DNA from: Robiginitalea sediminis
Lineage (GTDB): Bacteria > Bacteroidota > Bacteroidia > Flavobacteriales > Flavobacteriaceae
Assembly (NCBI RefSeq): GCF_002198115.1
Contig: NZ_NGNR01000001.1
Location: 874,296-938,295, forward strand
Direction of reading: 5' to 3'
Length of the DNA: 64,000 nt
The first letter of the stretch is position 1; each line of letters opens with the position of its first letter. A program made the translations under genes and the position numbers. Under the pieces are notes generated by a model that saw nothing but the letters and a program-made list of their open reading frames with translations, was not told the DNA's origin and made no database searches. Shown here piece after piece: positions 17,370-24,766 of this stretch.

Positions 17370-18917
17370 TTAATCGAGCCCGCCCTCGCGGTTCGGGGCT
17401 CTGGGTGAAGGCCATTGGCGTTGTTCCCCTGTCCGGGGGTCGGTGGCGAGTTCCGCCTTTTCCCTTGAGGTCCGTTCGGGGTCCTCGCTGGCCATGTAGG
17501 TGAGGATGGCGGTCAGGATGGCATTGGACCGAACATCGTCAAACACGATCTTATCGTAGGTGTCCAGGTTGGTATGCCAGGTGTAGTTCCAGTAATCCCA
17601 GCTCAGGGAAAACAGGGAGAAGGCAGGGGCGCCCATCGCCACAAAGGCGGCGTAGTCCGATCCGCCCCGGCCCGGGTTCCCGGGGAAGGTGGTCTCTATG
17701 TGACGGGTAATGGAGTCCGGTACGGCTTCCAGCCAGCGGCCCAGGTAGGCATACGCATGGAGGAACCCCTGCCCGGAAAGCTGTACGGCCCTCCCTGTTC
17801 CATTGTCCTGGTTGAACAGCGCCTGAAGCCCTTCCACGACTTCCGGGTGGTCTTCCACGTAGGCCCTGGAGCCGTTAAGGCCTTGTTCTTCGCTGCCCCA
17901 TAGCCCTACAATAATGGTCCGCTTCGGGTTGGGGTACACTTTTTTAAGGATGCGGGCCGCCTCCATCATGGTCAGGGTACCAGTCCCATTGTCTGTAGCC
18001 CCGGTACCCCCATCCCAGGAGTCGAAGTGGGCAGACAGCACCACATACTCATCCGGGAGGGTGCTTCCGGGGATGGTGGCGATGGTATTGAATGTAGGGA
18101 CCCGCCCCAGTTCTTTCGATTCGGCCACGGCCCGGATCACCGGGTTATCCCCGTTTGCCGCCATGCGGAAGACCATCCCGTAGTCTTCCAGGGAGAGGTC
18201 CAGTACCGGGATTTTCGAAGTGTTGGCGCTGAAGATTTTATTGGCCCCAAAGGCCTGGGACCAACGGGATTGCAGTATGCCTACTGCCCCGGCCGCTTCG
18301 AGGGCCGGGTTCAGCGTCCGGCGGTCATAGCCGGTTCGTTCCAGATTTTGCCTCCAGGCGGTTTCCTGGGTTTCCCGCTCCTGCTTCATCCGCGAAAAGG
18401 AGGTTTCGGTAGCAAATTCCTCCCAGTTCTCATCCGGCCTTCCAGTGGGTTGTGGCATGGAGATGCACACCCATTTCCCCTTTACCTGGGGCAGCCACCG
18501 GGCAAAAGCCAGGGAATCTGCGACTTCGGGCAGGGTGATAACCCCGGCAGAGACCCCGCCTTTGGGCGTTGGGGGGCTCCAGGCAAGTTGCCTTCCGTGG
18601 AGGGTAACCACTCTGGGGGCCACCAGGTCTATATGGCAAATACCGCGTTCCCATCCGCGCCAGGTGCCCCATGGTTGGTTCTCGGCAGCGATACCCCAAT
18701 CCCGGAACCGTGCCACAGCCCAGTCGTGGGCCTTTTGCATCTGGGGCGAGCCCACGAGCCGGGGCCCGATGACATCCATGAGTTCATGCGCCAGGGGCTC
18801 CAATTGGGAGTTTTCCGTAGCTTCCTTTACAATCTGCTCCGGGATGCTCGCATCCTGCGCCAGGAGCCCGGCACCCATCCAAAGGAGGGTTATGGGAATC
18901 AGGAATTTTAGTTTCAT
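17370..18917 (-). CDS. Exported M28 aminopeptidase
   Basis: The open frame extends to 18983, but the ATG at 18917 puts a signal peptide (FLIPITLLWMGAGLLAQ) at the N-terminus, giving 515 residues. The M28 zinc site is visible in SAHFDSWDGGTGATDNGTG (His and Asp ligands), LWGSEEQGLNGSRAY (catalytic Glu and ligand) and FNQDNGTG. The middle part contains a PA-like insert (AAGAVGILQSRW). It should release N-terminal amino acids from peptides in the periplasm or outside the cell. It is first of three consecutive minus-strand hydrolase-type genes. Confidence 0.87.
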   Translation of the reverse strand: MKLKFLIPITLLWMGAGLLAQDASIPEQIVKEATENSQLEPLAHELMDVIGPRLVGSPQMQKAHDWAVARFRDWGIAAENQPWGTWRGWERGICHIDLVAPRVVTLHGRQLAWSPPTPKGGVSAGVITLPEVADSLAFARWLPQVKGKWVCISMPQPTGRPDENWEEFATETSFSRMKQERETQETAWRQNLERTGYDRRTLNPALEAAGAVGILQSRWSQAFGANKIFSANTSKIPVLDLSLEDYGMVFRMAANGDNPVIRAVAESKELGRVPTFNTIATIPGSTLPDEYVVLSAHFDSWDGGTGATDNGTGTLTMMEAARILKKVYPNPKRTIIVGLWGSEEQGLNGSRAYVEDHPEVVEGLQALFNQDNGTGRAVQLSGQGFLHAYAYLGRWLEAVPDSITRHIETTFPGNPGRGGSDYAAFVAMGAPAFSLFSLSWDYWNYTWHTNLDTYDKIVFDDVRSNAILTAILTYMASEDPERTSREKAELATDPRTGEQRQWPSPRAPNREGGLD

Positions 18918-19061
18918 ATGTTCAGTTGGTTTGTGGTGAGAAGAAAGATAAGAATAAATCGGGTTAACACGAGAGGTGTCCATCTCGGGGTGTACCTGTC
19001 CCGGAAGTGTTTATATCCGGATACAAATGTTTGTCAGACGACTTTGGCTGCCCGCCCTACC

Positions 19062-19069
19062 TACATTTG
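19062..19069 (+). promoter_or_regulatory. -7 element (TACATTTG) upstream of ssb
   Basis: TACATTTG matches TAnnTTTG and lies 24 bases before the ssb ATG. The nearest upstream TTTG (19043-19046) is only 15 bases away, so the -33 box is less certain. Confidence 0.45.
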
Positions 19070-19093
19070 ACCAAAACGTGGTAAAATTAGATT

Positions 19094-19426
19094 ATGAATG
19101 CACTGAGAAACAGAGTACAACTCATTGGCAACCTGGGGCAGGACCCGGAAGTGAACGAATGGGAATCCGGGAACAAGATGGCCCGGTTTTCGGTAGCCAC
19201 CAACGAAACCTACCGCAATGGGAAAGGGGAGAAAGTTACCGACACCCAGTGGCACCAGGTGGTGGCCTGGGGCAAGACTGCGGAGATTGTGGAACAGTAC
19301 CTGAAAAAGGGCAGGGAAGTGGCCCTTGAGGGGAAACTCATCCACAGGTCCTACGATACGGATGCCGGGGAGCGGAAGTATGTAACGGAGGTAAAATGCA
19401 CAGAACTGCTGCTGCTCGGCAAGTGA
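19094..19426 (+). CDS. ssb: Single-stranded DNA-binding protein, short form
   Basis: The 110-residue protein is a single OB fold: NRVQLIGNLGQDPEV, MARFSVATNETY, TQWHQVVAWGKTAEI, KGREVALEGKLIHRSY. It ends at TELLLLGK directly after the fold. The flexible linker and acidic C-terminal tip (DDDIPF-like) that recruit partner proteins in housekeeping SSB are missing. The chromosome presumably has a second, full-length SSB. It is a single-gene unit closed by a strong terminator. Confidence 0.88.
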   Translation: MNALRNRVQLIGNLGQDPEVNEWESGNKMARFSVATNETYRNGKGEKVTDTQWHQVVAWGKTAEIVEQYLKKGREVALEGKLIHRSYDTDAGERKYVTEVKCTELLLLGK

Positions 19427-19446
19427 CCCAGGGTCCGTTAATCGAC

Positions 19447-19472
19447 AAAAGAGGCTTTTGGCCTCTTTTTTT
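19447..19472 (+). terminator. Rho-independent terminator after ssb
   Basis: A 9-bp perfect stem (AAAAGAGGC / GCCTCTTTT) with a TTTTG loop is followed by a T-run. It begins 20 bases after the ssb stop. Confidence 0.85.
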
Positions 19473-19536
19473 GTGGTAAAAGGCCTACAGGGTGTAACTT
19501 CTAAACAGACTTGTCGTCTGTTAGTAAAAGAAAACC

Positions 19537-19929
19537 ATGCGCCGTACCACCTCCGTCTTATTGCTTTGGGCCCTTGGGGGGCTTGCATGGGTTCAGGCCC
19601 AGGAGGTCCCATCGGATTTCTATGCCCGGATGGGGAAGACCGATGGGCTTTATGAACAAAGTCTCAACTTTGGTCAGGAAACCGATGAACTGGATTATTG
19701 GAGGGATCAGCGCTTTTTCGAACGAAAACTCTACCAGGAAAACCCCGTGGCCTACCACGGGTATCTCCAGGCGAAAAGGGAAGTGTACCTGGCCCACCGC
19801 CCGCTTTGCGGGTCAGAATGCCAACATGGGGATTATTATTGGTTACAGGCGGCCTATTACGCCCAATTCGGGCCGGATACCCTACCGGAGTATTCGGTTA
19901 ATGGGGCAAGCCATGGTGTTCGGCATTGA
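19537..19929 (+). CDS. Small exported protein, unknown function
   Basis: The 130-residue protein has a signal peptide (VLLLWALGGLAWVQAQ). The mature part is rich in Tyr, Gln and Glu and carries one CGSEC pair that could form a disulfide or bind metal. No family is recognised. It stands alone between the ssb terminator and a convergent Cys-rich gene; the two stops are only about seven bases apart. The good signal peptide makes it more credible than a chance frame. Confidence 0.55.
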   Translation: MRRTTSVLLLWALGGLAWVQAQEVPSDFYARMGKTDGLYEQSLNFGQETDELDYWRDQRFFERKLYQENPVAYHGYLQAKREVYLAHRPLCGSECQHGDYYWLQAAYYAQFGPDTLPEYSVNGASHGVRH

Positions 19930-19935
19930 GCCGGG

Positions 19936-20157
19936 TCAGGCCACCTGGGAAAGCCCATTGTGGCGCTGCAATTCCCGTAACAAATCCGTACAAGGACATT
20001 TCTTACAGCGCTTGCTTTCGCATTTCTGATACTTCTTGCAGCACTTGGATTTGCAACCTTTGGGCGAACAACAGGTAGCCGAGAGGAGGAGCATCCTTTC
20101 GGCCCTTATTTTCTCGGCTTTACGCGCCTTTTTTTCCTGTTTTTTCTTGTTACCCAT
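19936..20157 (-). CDS. Cys-rich, Lys-rich small protein
   Basis: This 73-residue cytoplasmic protein has a basic N-terminus (GNKKKQEKKARKAEKIRAER) and nine cysteines at 29, 30, 35, 39, 40, 46, 51, 54 and 56, ending in RCKKCPCTDLL. The spacing looks like a metal-binding knuckle, not a disulfide-rich secreted peptide, since no signal peptide is present. Similar short Cys/Lys-rich proteins occur in flavobacteria without a known role. It lies directly downstream of ferritin on the same strand but has its own promoter. A role in iron or other metal handling is inference only. Confidence 0.65.
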   Translation of the reverse strand: MGNKKKQEKKARKAEKIRAERMLLLSATCCSPKGCKSKCCKKYQKCESKRCKKCPCTDLLRELQRHNGLSQVA

Positions 20158-20171
20158 GGCAGTACTCCTAC

Positions 20172-20179
20172 CAAAGGTA
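20172..20179 (-). promoter_or_regulatory. -7 element of the Cys-rich protein gene
   Basis: On the minus strand TACCTTTG fits TAnnTTTG exactly, 14 bases before the ATG. The expected -33 position falls inside the palindrome at 20192-20210, where no good TTTG is present. This suggests an activator or repressor-controlled promoter. Confidence 0.5.
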
Positions 20180-20191
20180 AATAATTTTTAA

Positions 20192-20210
20192 TAAATCTAA
20201 ATAAGATTTA
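20192..20210. promoter_or_regulatory. Palindrome over the -33 region (TAAATCT-n5-AGATTTA)
   Basis: A perfect 7-bp inverted repeat with a 5-base spacer lies between the ferritin stop and the -7 box of the Cys-rich gene. It could be an operator or a weak hairpin ending ferritin transcription. It lacks a GC-rich stem, so an operator is favoured. Confidence 0.4.
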
Positions 20211-20213
20211 ACA

Positions 20214-20735
20214 TTAAGCCATCGGTTCCCCCGAGGCAGCACTATCCACAGAAATTTGCTGGATGTCGCGGTCGAAGAGGTACAAGCCGCCCTTGTCGTT
20301 TCCGATGAGGTTTATCTTGTCCAGGATGGTCCGGGCCAGGGCTTCTTCCTCAATCTGTTCGGCTACGTACCACTGCAGGAAGTTATGGGTGGCGTAGTCG
20401 CGCTCTTCCAGGGTCACGTGCACCAGGTTATTGATACATTCCGACACCATGATTTCGTGCTTGAAGAGCTTTTCAAACAGTTCCTTGAAGGAGCCGAATT
20501 CCGTTTCCGGGGCTTTCAGTTCCGAGACCACGGCGTGGCCCCCCCGCTCATTGACGAATTTGACCAGCTTAAGCATGTGCATCCGCTCTTCGTCTGAGTG
20601 TTTATAGAGGAATTGGGCAATACCCTCGAGACCTTTGACCTCCGCCCAGGAGGCCATGGACAGGTATACCTGGGAGGATTCGGCTTCCACGCGGATTTGT
20701 TCGTTAAGCGCGGCTTCCACTTTCTTGTTCAGCAT
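20214..20735 (-). CDS. Ferritin (non-haem)
   Basis: The 173-residue protein is a classical four-helix ferritin that oxidises and stores iron in a 24-mer shell. Ferroxidase residues are visible: VEAESSQVYLSMASW (Glu17 and neighbours), HSDEERMHMLK (the Glu-x-x-His pair) and LQWYVAEQIEEEA. It resembles bacterial FtnA and lacks the methionine haem site of bacterioferritin. A palindrome and a near-consensus -7 box immediately upstream suggest regulated transcription. The Cys-rich small protein follows. Confidence 0.93.
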   Translation of the reverse strand: MLNKKVEAALNEQIRVEAESSQVYLSMASWAEVKGLEGIAQFLYKHSDEERMHMLKLVKFVNERGGHAVVSELKAPETEFGSFKELFEKLFKHEIMVSECINNLVHVTLEERDYATHNFLQWYVAEQIEEEALARTILDKINLIGNDKGGLYLFDRDIQQISVDSAASGEPMA

Positions 20736-20739
20736 ATCG

Positions 20740-20760
20740 GTAAAATTTTACATAAAGGTA
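20740..20760 (-). promoter_or_regulatory. Ferritin promoter with palindromic operator-like site
   Basis: On the minus strand TACCTTTA (20753-20760) resembles the -7 box. Two bases on is the perfect 12-bp palindrome GTAAAATTTTAC (20740-20751), where transcription would start. It ends four bases before the ATG. Confidence 0.45.
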
Positions 20761-20811
20761 CAAAACGCGCTTGTTTTTAGGCCACAACAGCCACCGGAAT
20801 CCGCCAAGAAC

Positions 20812-21807
20812 TTATCTGGCCAGGACAATGAGGGACAACCCGGCTGCATAGACCAGGAGCATCAGGTTCAGCATGGCAGGGACCCCCTTTGGCGCCCCCC
20901 GGAACTCCTTCCAGATGTAGATGCCCCACAGGGCGGCTACCACTGTGGCCCCCTGCCCGAGGCCATAGGAGATGGCCGGCCCGGCTTTATCCGAAGCCAG
21001 GATGCTGAAAGACATGCCGATGCACCAGATAACCCCGCCCAATATTCCCATTACGTGGTTTTTCCTATGGCCCTGGAGGTAGGATTTGAGATTCAGGGGC
21101 TCCCCTTCAATGGGTTTGCGCATCAGCAGGGTGTTGAATACGAAATTGCTCACCAGGATTCCGTTGGCGAATACAAATACAGCCGAATAAGGGCTAAGCT
21201 TCCCGGGCAGGGGGTTGGAGAAATCGGGAAACATAGACAGGGCCACATATTTGTAGAACAACCCCATAAGGCACCCGGCCACAATAGCCAGCAACAAGCC
21301 TTTGGCGGGGACCTTATTCCGCGTTTGGGACAGACGCTGGTAGGCCCGTGCATTGAGCAGGATGGCCAGGGCCACCAGGGCCACCCCGGTAAACAAAAGC
21401 CCGGCATCTCCCACCGGGCTGTCCAGATAATTGACCACCACCCCAATAGCCAGGGCAAGGCCAATCCCTACGGGAAAGGCCACGGACATCCCCGCTATGG
21501 TAATGGCTGCTACCAGGAGGATGTTGGCCGCATTAAAAAGGACCCCGCCCAGGAAGGCATAGGACAGGTTTCCGAGGCTCGCCTGGTCCAGGTCTTCCAG
21601 GAAAGGCCTGCCTTCGACCCCGATACTCCCCGCAGTTAACGCGAATAGCAAGGCAAAAATCAGGATGCCGAAAACATAGTCCCAGTAAAAAAGTTCAAAA
21701 CGCCAGGTGGGGGAAGCCAGTTTCTGGGTGTTGGCCCAAGACCCCCATGCCAGCATGGTAACGATACAAAAAATGACAGCCAGCGGGTATTGATCAATAA
21801 TAAACAT
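20812..21807 (-). CDS. DMT-type permease, ureide/ribose-like transporter
   Basis: The 331-residue membrane protein has about ten transmembrane helices. The N-terminal signature MLAWGSWANTQKLAS followed by FELFYWDYVFG is typical of the ureide-permease-like / glucose-ribose porter branch of the drug-metabolite transporter superfamily. It is four bases downstream of ribokinase, in an operon with a nucleoside hydrolase. It probably imports ribose or nucleosides rather than drugs. The substrate is inferred from context. Confidence 0.78.
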   Translation of the reverse strand: MFIIDQYPLAVIFCIVTMLAWGSWANTQKLASPTWRFELFYWDYVFGILIFALLFALTAGSIGVEGRPFLEDLDQASLGNLSYAFLGGVLFNAANILLVAAITIAGMSVAFPVGIGLALAIGVVVNYLDSPVGDAGLLFTGVALVALAILLNARAYQRLSQTRNKVPAKGLLLAIVAGCLMGLFYKYVALSMFPDFSNPLPGKLSPYSAVFVFANGILVSNFVFNTLLMRKPIEGEPLNLKSYLQGHRKNHVMGILGGVIWCIGMSFSILASDKAGPAISYGLGQGATVVAALWGIYIWKEFRGAPKGVPAMLNLMLLVYAAGLSLIVLAR

Positions 21808-21810
21808 GGG

Positions 21811-22710
21811 TTACAATATTTCATTTTTAAAGGGAGCAGAACTCTGGGCGCCCAGGCGGGACACCGAAAGGGCAGCGGCCCGGTTGGCGCGCTGTAGCCG
21901 TTCCTTCCAGGGCAGGGCTTCGGCCGTACCTGCGGCCAGGACCCCGTTAAAGACGTCCCCGGCAGCCGTTGTGTCTACGGCTGTCACCTTTTCCGAAGGC
22001 AGGTGGTAGGCCCCGTCTTCACCTGAATAATAACAACCCTCTTTCCCCAGGGTGATAACCACATTGCGCACCCCTTTGGCCATCAGTGCTGCCGCAGCCG
22101 CTTTGGCCTGCCCCGCCTCGCGGGCTGTGAGGCCGGTAAGCGCTGCTGCTTCCGTCTGGTTGGGGGTAATGCAATACAACCCTTCCAGGATGCTGTCCGG
22201 CAGGGGGGCTGCAGGGGCAGGGTTCAGGATTAAAGGGACCCCGGAAGCCCGGGTTGATTTCGCCAGGAATGCGACCACCTCCAGGGGGGTTTCCAGCTGG
22301 GTCAGGGCAACGCCCCAATCGGATTTTTGGGTTAAAGGGCCTTCCAGGTGGGCGGGGGTAAGTCCGGAATTGGCACCGGGGGCCACCACAATTTCATTTT
22401 CCCCGGAAGCATTCACGGTGATAAGTGCCACTCCTGAGGCCATCCCTTCCAGGGTCTGGACCCAGGAGGTGTTTATGCCCTCCCGGGAATACCCCTCCAG
22501 GGCGTTGCGCCCGAAAAGGTCGTCGCCCAGGGCACAGACGAAAGTTACTGAAGCGCCCATCCGTGCTGCAGCCACGGCCTGGTTGGCTCCCTTCCCTCCC
22601 GGAAACATGTGGAAGGCACCCCCAAGCAGGGTTTCTCCGGGTTCCGGGAAACGACTGGTTTGAACCACCATATCCGTATTGGCACTGCCAACGACCAGTA
22701 CTTTTGCCAT
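21811..22710 (-). CDS. rbsK: Ribokinase
   Basis: The 299-residue PfkB-family kinase phosphorylates ribose at O5 using ATP. Signatures are VVGSANTDMVV, FPGGKGANQAVAAARMG near residue 40 and the catalytic DTTAAGDVFNGVLA with the base Asp of AAGD. It sits between the nucleoside hydrolase (seven bases upstream) and the permease. This fits ribose released from nucleosides or imported directly. Confidence 0.92.
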   Translation of the reverse strand: MAKVLVVGSANTDMVVQTSRFPEPGETLLGGAFHMFPGGKGANQAVAAARMGASVTFVCALGDDLFGRNALEGYSREGINTSWVQTLEGMASGVALITVNASGENEIVVAPGANSGLTPAHLEGPLTQKSDWGVALTQLETPLEVVAFLAKSTRASGVPLILNPAPAAPLPDSILEGLYCITPNQTEAAALTGLTAREAGQAKAAAAALMAKGVRNVVITLGKEGCYYSGEDGAYHLPSEKVTAVDTTAAGDVFNGVLAAGTAEALPWKERLQRANRAAALSVSRLGAQSSAPFKNEIL

Positions 22711-22717
22711 CGGTAGA

Positions 22718-23752
22718 TTACGGTTTTTCTTCTAATACGGGGTTAGCCATCCGGTTGTAAAAATCGGCCAGAAGCCCTTCCCGGTCGAAGTGCTCCCAAA
22801 TACGGATTTTCCTTGGGTTATCGGGACGCTCTACCCACTGGTTATCGATCAGGACCGGGGCCGGGTGTTCCCGTACCTGGCCCCACCGGGGATCTTTCAG
22901 CAAGGCAACGGCCACCATATCGAACAGGGGCCTCGATGGCGGGTCTCCATGGTAGTCGATGTGTTCGAACAGGCTAACGGCGTAATCCCCAAAACGCAGG
23001 TATTGGCCCCCATGCCTTCCTGTGATGGGTTCTGAAGCCCGGGGCCCCAACCCGGGCATTTTGGCGTTGATTTCCGATTGGGTCACTTTGACTGCATCGG
23101 TCCCACTGGCTTTCCCATAGCGGACCGTGACCATTTCGAAGGGGATGTCGCTGGCCAGGACGGCATTCACGGCGGTGGTGTCGTTGTCCTGGTTGTATTC
23201 CCCGGGTTCGGGGTAATTGGAACCGAGCCAGACCACCCGCGTGCGGTCGGCAAAGGAAGGATCTGCTTGCAGCGCCAGGGCAATGGTGGTGAGTTTGCCA
23301 ACAGCAATAATCACCACGCTGTCCTGTTTGGTTTGTTTCAGGAGAAAGTCCACGCCCGCTTTCCCGTCGTAAGAGGGGCCGGTAGGGGAAATCTGCTTCA
23401 GGTTGGCATTGGCCCCATTGAGGAGGGGAACTTGCCCCTTGCGGTTATATAGGGTCAGGATACGCTCGGCCTCCGCACGGTGGCCTTCAATATCGCCCCC
23501 GTTATAGGTGGCGTTAACGGTTACGCCCAACAGGTCGATAACATCGGCATTCGAGAGCAGGTAGGCCAGGGCGTGCTGGTCGTCCAGTTCGTTATTGGCG
23601 TCAGTGTCGAAAATGACTTTGACTCGGGCAGCCCCGGTGTTTTGGGGGCTATCGGGTGTCTTGGTCTTAGAGTCCCCGGGGCGGCAACACAGGAAAAGCA
23701 GGCCCAGGGAAAGCAACAACCCAAGGCCCGGAGGGCGCAATACAGGGTTCAT
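22718..23752 (-). CDS. Inosine-uridine-type nucleoside hydrolase, exported
   Basis: The start at 23752 gives 344 residues with a signal sequence (LGLLLSLGLLFLCC). Its Cys22/Cys23 may be lipidated, though the lipobox is loose. The calcium-binding nucleoside hydrolase motif DTDANNELDD (Asp49, Asp51, Asp57, Asp58) is intact, with VIIAVGKLTTIALAL further on. The enzyme cleaves nucleosides to base and ribose. An exported hydrolase followed by ribokinase and a permease makes a scavenging pathway from external nucleosides to ribose 5-phosphate. An upstream ATG at 23782 would bury the signal and is less likely. Confidence 0.88.
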   Translation of the reverse strand: MNPVLRPPGLGLLLSLGLLFLCCRPGDSKTKTPDSPQNTGAARVKVIFDTDANNELDDQHALAYLLSNADVIDLLGVTVNATYNGGDIEGHRAEAERILTLYNRKGQVPLLNGANANLKQISPTGPSYDGKAGVDFLLKQTKQDSVVIIAVGKLTTIALALQADPSFADRTRVVWLGSNYPEPGEYNQDNDTTAVNAVLASDIPFEMVTVRYGKASGTDAVKVTQSEINAKMPGLGPRASEPITGRHGGQYLRFGDYAVSLFEHIDYHGDPPSRPLFDMVAVALLKDPRWGQVREHPAPVLIDNQWVERPDNPRKIRIWEHFDREGLLADFYNRMANPVLEEKP

Positions 23753-23848
23753 GTTCAGTTGATTGTTGCACTCAAAATACAAAAAAAGCCGAATCCCGGG
23801 AAGGGTAGTAGCAACTTGCCTGAGGCCCTGAAAGCGGAATGGCAGGAA

Positions 23849-24751
23849 TCAGAAATACAGGTTTTGGGCAATGCGGAAGGTTTGGGCATGGGCTTCCACA
23901 ATGGTCCGGAGCTGGGGGGAATACCCGCCTCCCATACTGCACTGCACCGGGATTTGATGGGTGTGGCACCACTCCAGGACCATCAGGTCCCGCTGCCTGC
24001 ATCCTTCCGGAGTAAGCCCAAGGGTACCTAATTTATCGGTGGCCAGCACATCCACCCCGCAGAGGTAAAAGACAAAATCCGGCCTGATTTCCTCCAGTAG
24101 GGATTCGAGCTGCCTGGCAAGGATGCCCAGGTAGGCGGCGTCGTCCGTACCTCTTTCCAGGGCGATATCCCGGTCCGAAACCTCCTTGCGGAACGGGTAG
24201 TTGGCCTTCCCGTGCATGGAAAACGTGAATACCTGCGGTACGTCCTGGAAGATCTCGGCCGTGCCGTTGCCCTGGTGTACGTCCAGGTCCAGAATCAGGA
24301 TGCGCTGGGCCAGATTCCCGGCCAGAAGGTAATGCGCCCCAATGGCTTGGTCATTGAGCATGCAGAAGGCTTCGCCCCGGTCTGAGTATGCGTGGTGCGT
24401 GCCTCCGGCGATATTCATGGAGATGCCGTTTTCCAGGGCGAAATGACAGCCATCTATCGTGCCTTTGGCAATACGACGTTCCCGCTCCACCAGCGCGGCA
24501 CTCCAGGGGAAGCCCACCTTCCGCATGGCCTTGGCGGGAATGGTACCCTGGCCCAAGGCCTGGTAGTATTCGGCCTGGTGTGCCCTCAGGATATCCCGGT
24601 CCTCCGGGAGGCCGGGTTCGAAAAAGTTATCGCGGGTACAGGTGCCCTCATGCAGGAGTTGCTGGGGTAGCAGCTCATATTTCTGCATGGGGAAGCGGTG
24701 CCCCTCCGGAAGGGGATGTTTGTAGATGGGGTGGTAGGCGATCCGTAGCAC
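23849..24751 (-). CDS. Histone-deacetylase-family amidohydrolase
   Basis: The 300-residue protein has the arginase/deacetylase fold of acetoin-utilisation and HDAC proteins. The active site is visible: AGGTHHAYSDRGEAFCMLND with the twin His pair, ILDLDVHQGNGTAEIF with zinc ligands Asp and His, and YLCGVDVLATDKLG supplying the third ligand. Bacterial members deacetylate lysines, acetylated polyamines or other small amides. It is 15 bases downstream of metG on the same strand. The substrate is unknown; an acetylpolyamine or a protein lysine is possible. Confidence 0.85.
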   Translation of the reverse strand: MLRIAYHPIYKHPLPEGHRFPMQKYELLPQQLLHEGTCTRDNFFEPGLPEDRDILRAHQAEYYQALGQGTIPAKAMRKVGFPWSAALVERERRIAKGTIDGCHFALENGISMNIAGGTHHAYSDRGEAFCMLNDQAIGAHYLLAGNLAQRILILDLDVHQGNGTAEIFQDVPQVFTFSMHGKANYPFRKEVSDRDIALERGTDDAAYLGILARQLESLLEEIRPDFVFYLCGVDVLATDKLGTLGLTPEGCRQRDLMVLEWCHTHQIPVQCSMGGGYSPQLRTIVEAHAQTFRIAQNLYF

Positions 24752-24766
24752 GGGATGCGCGCAGGA

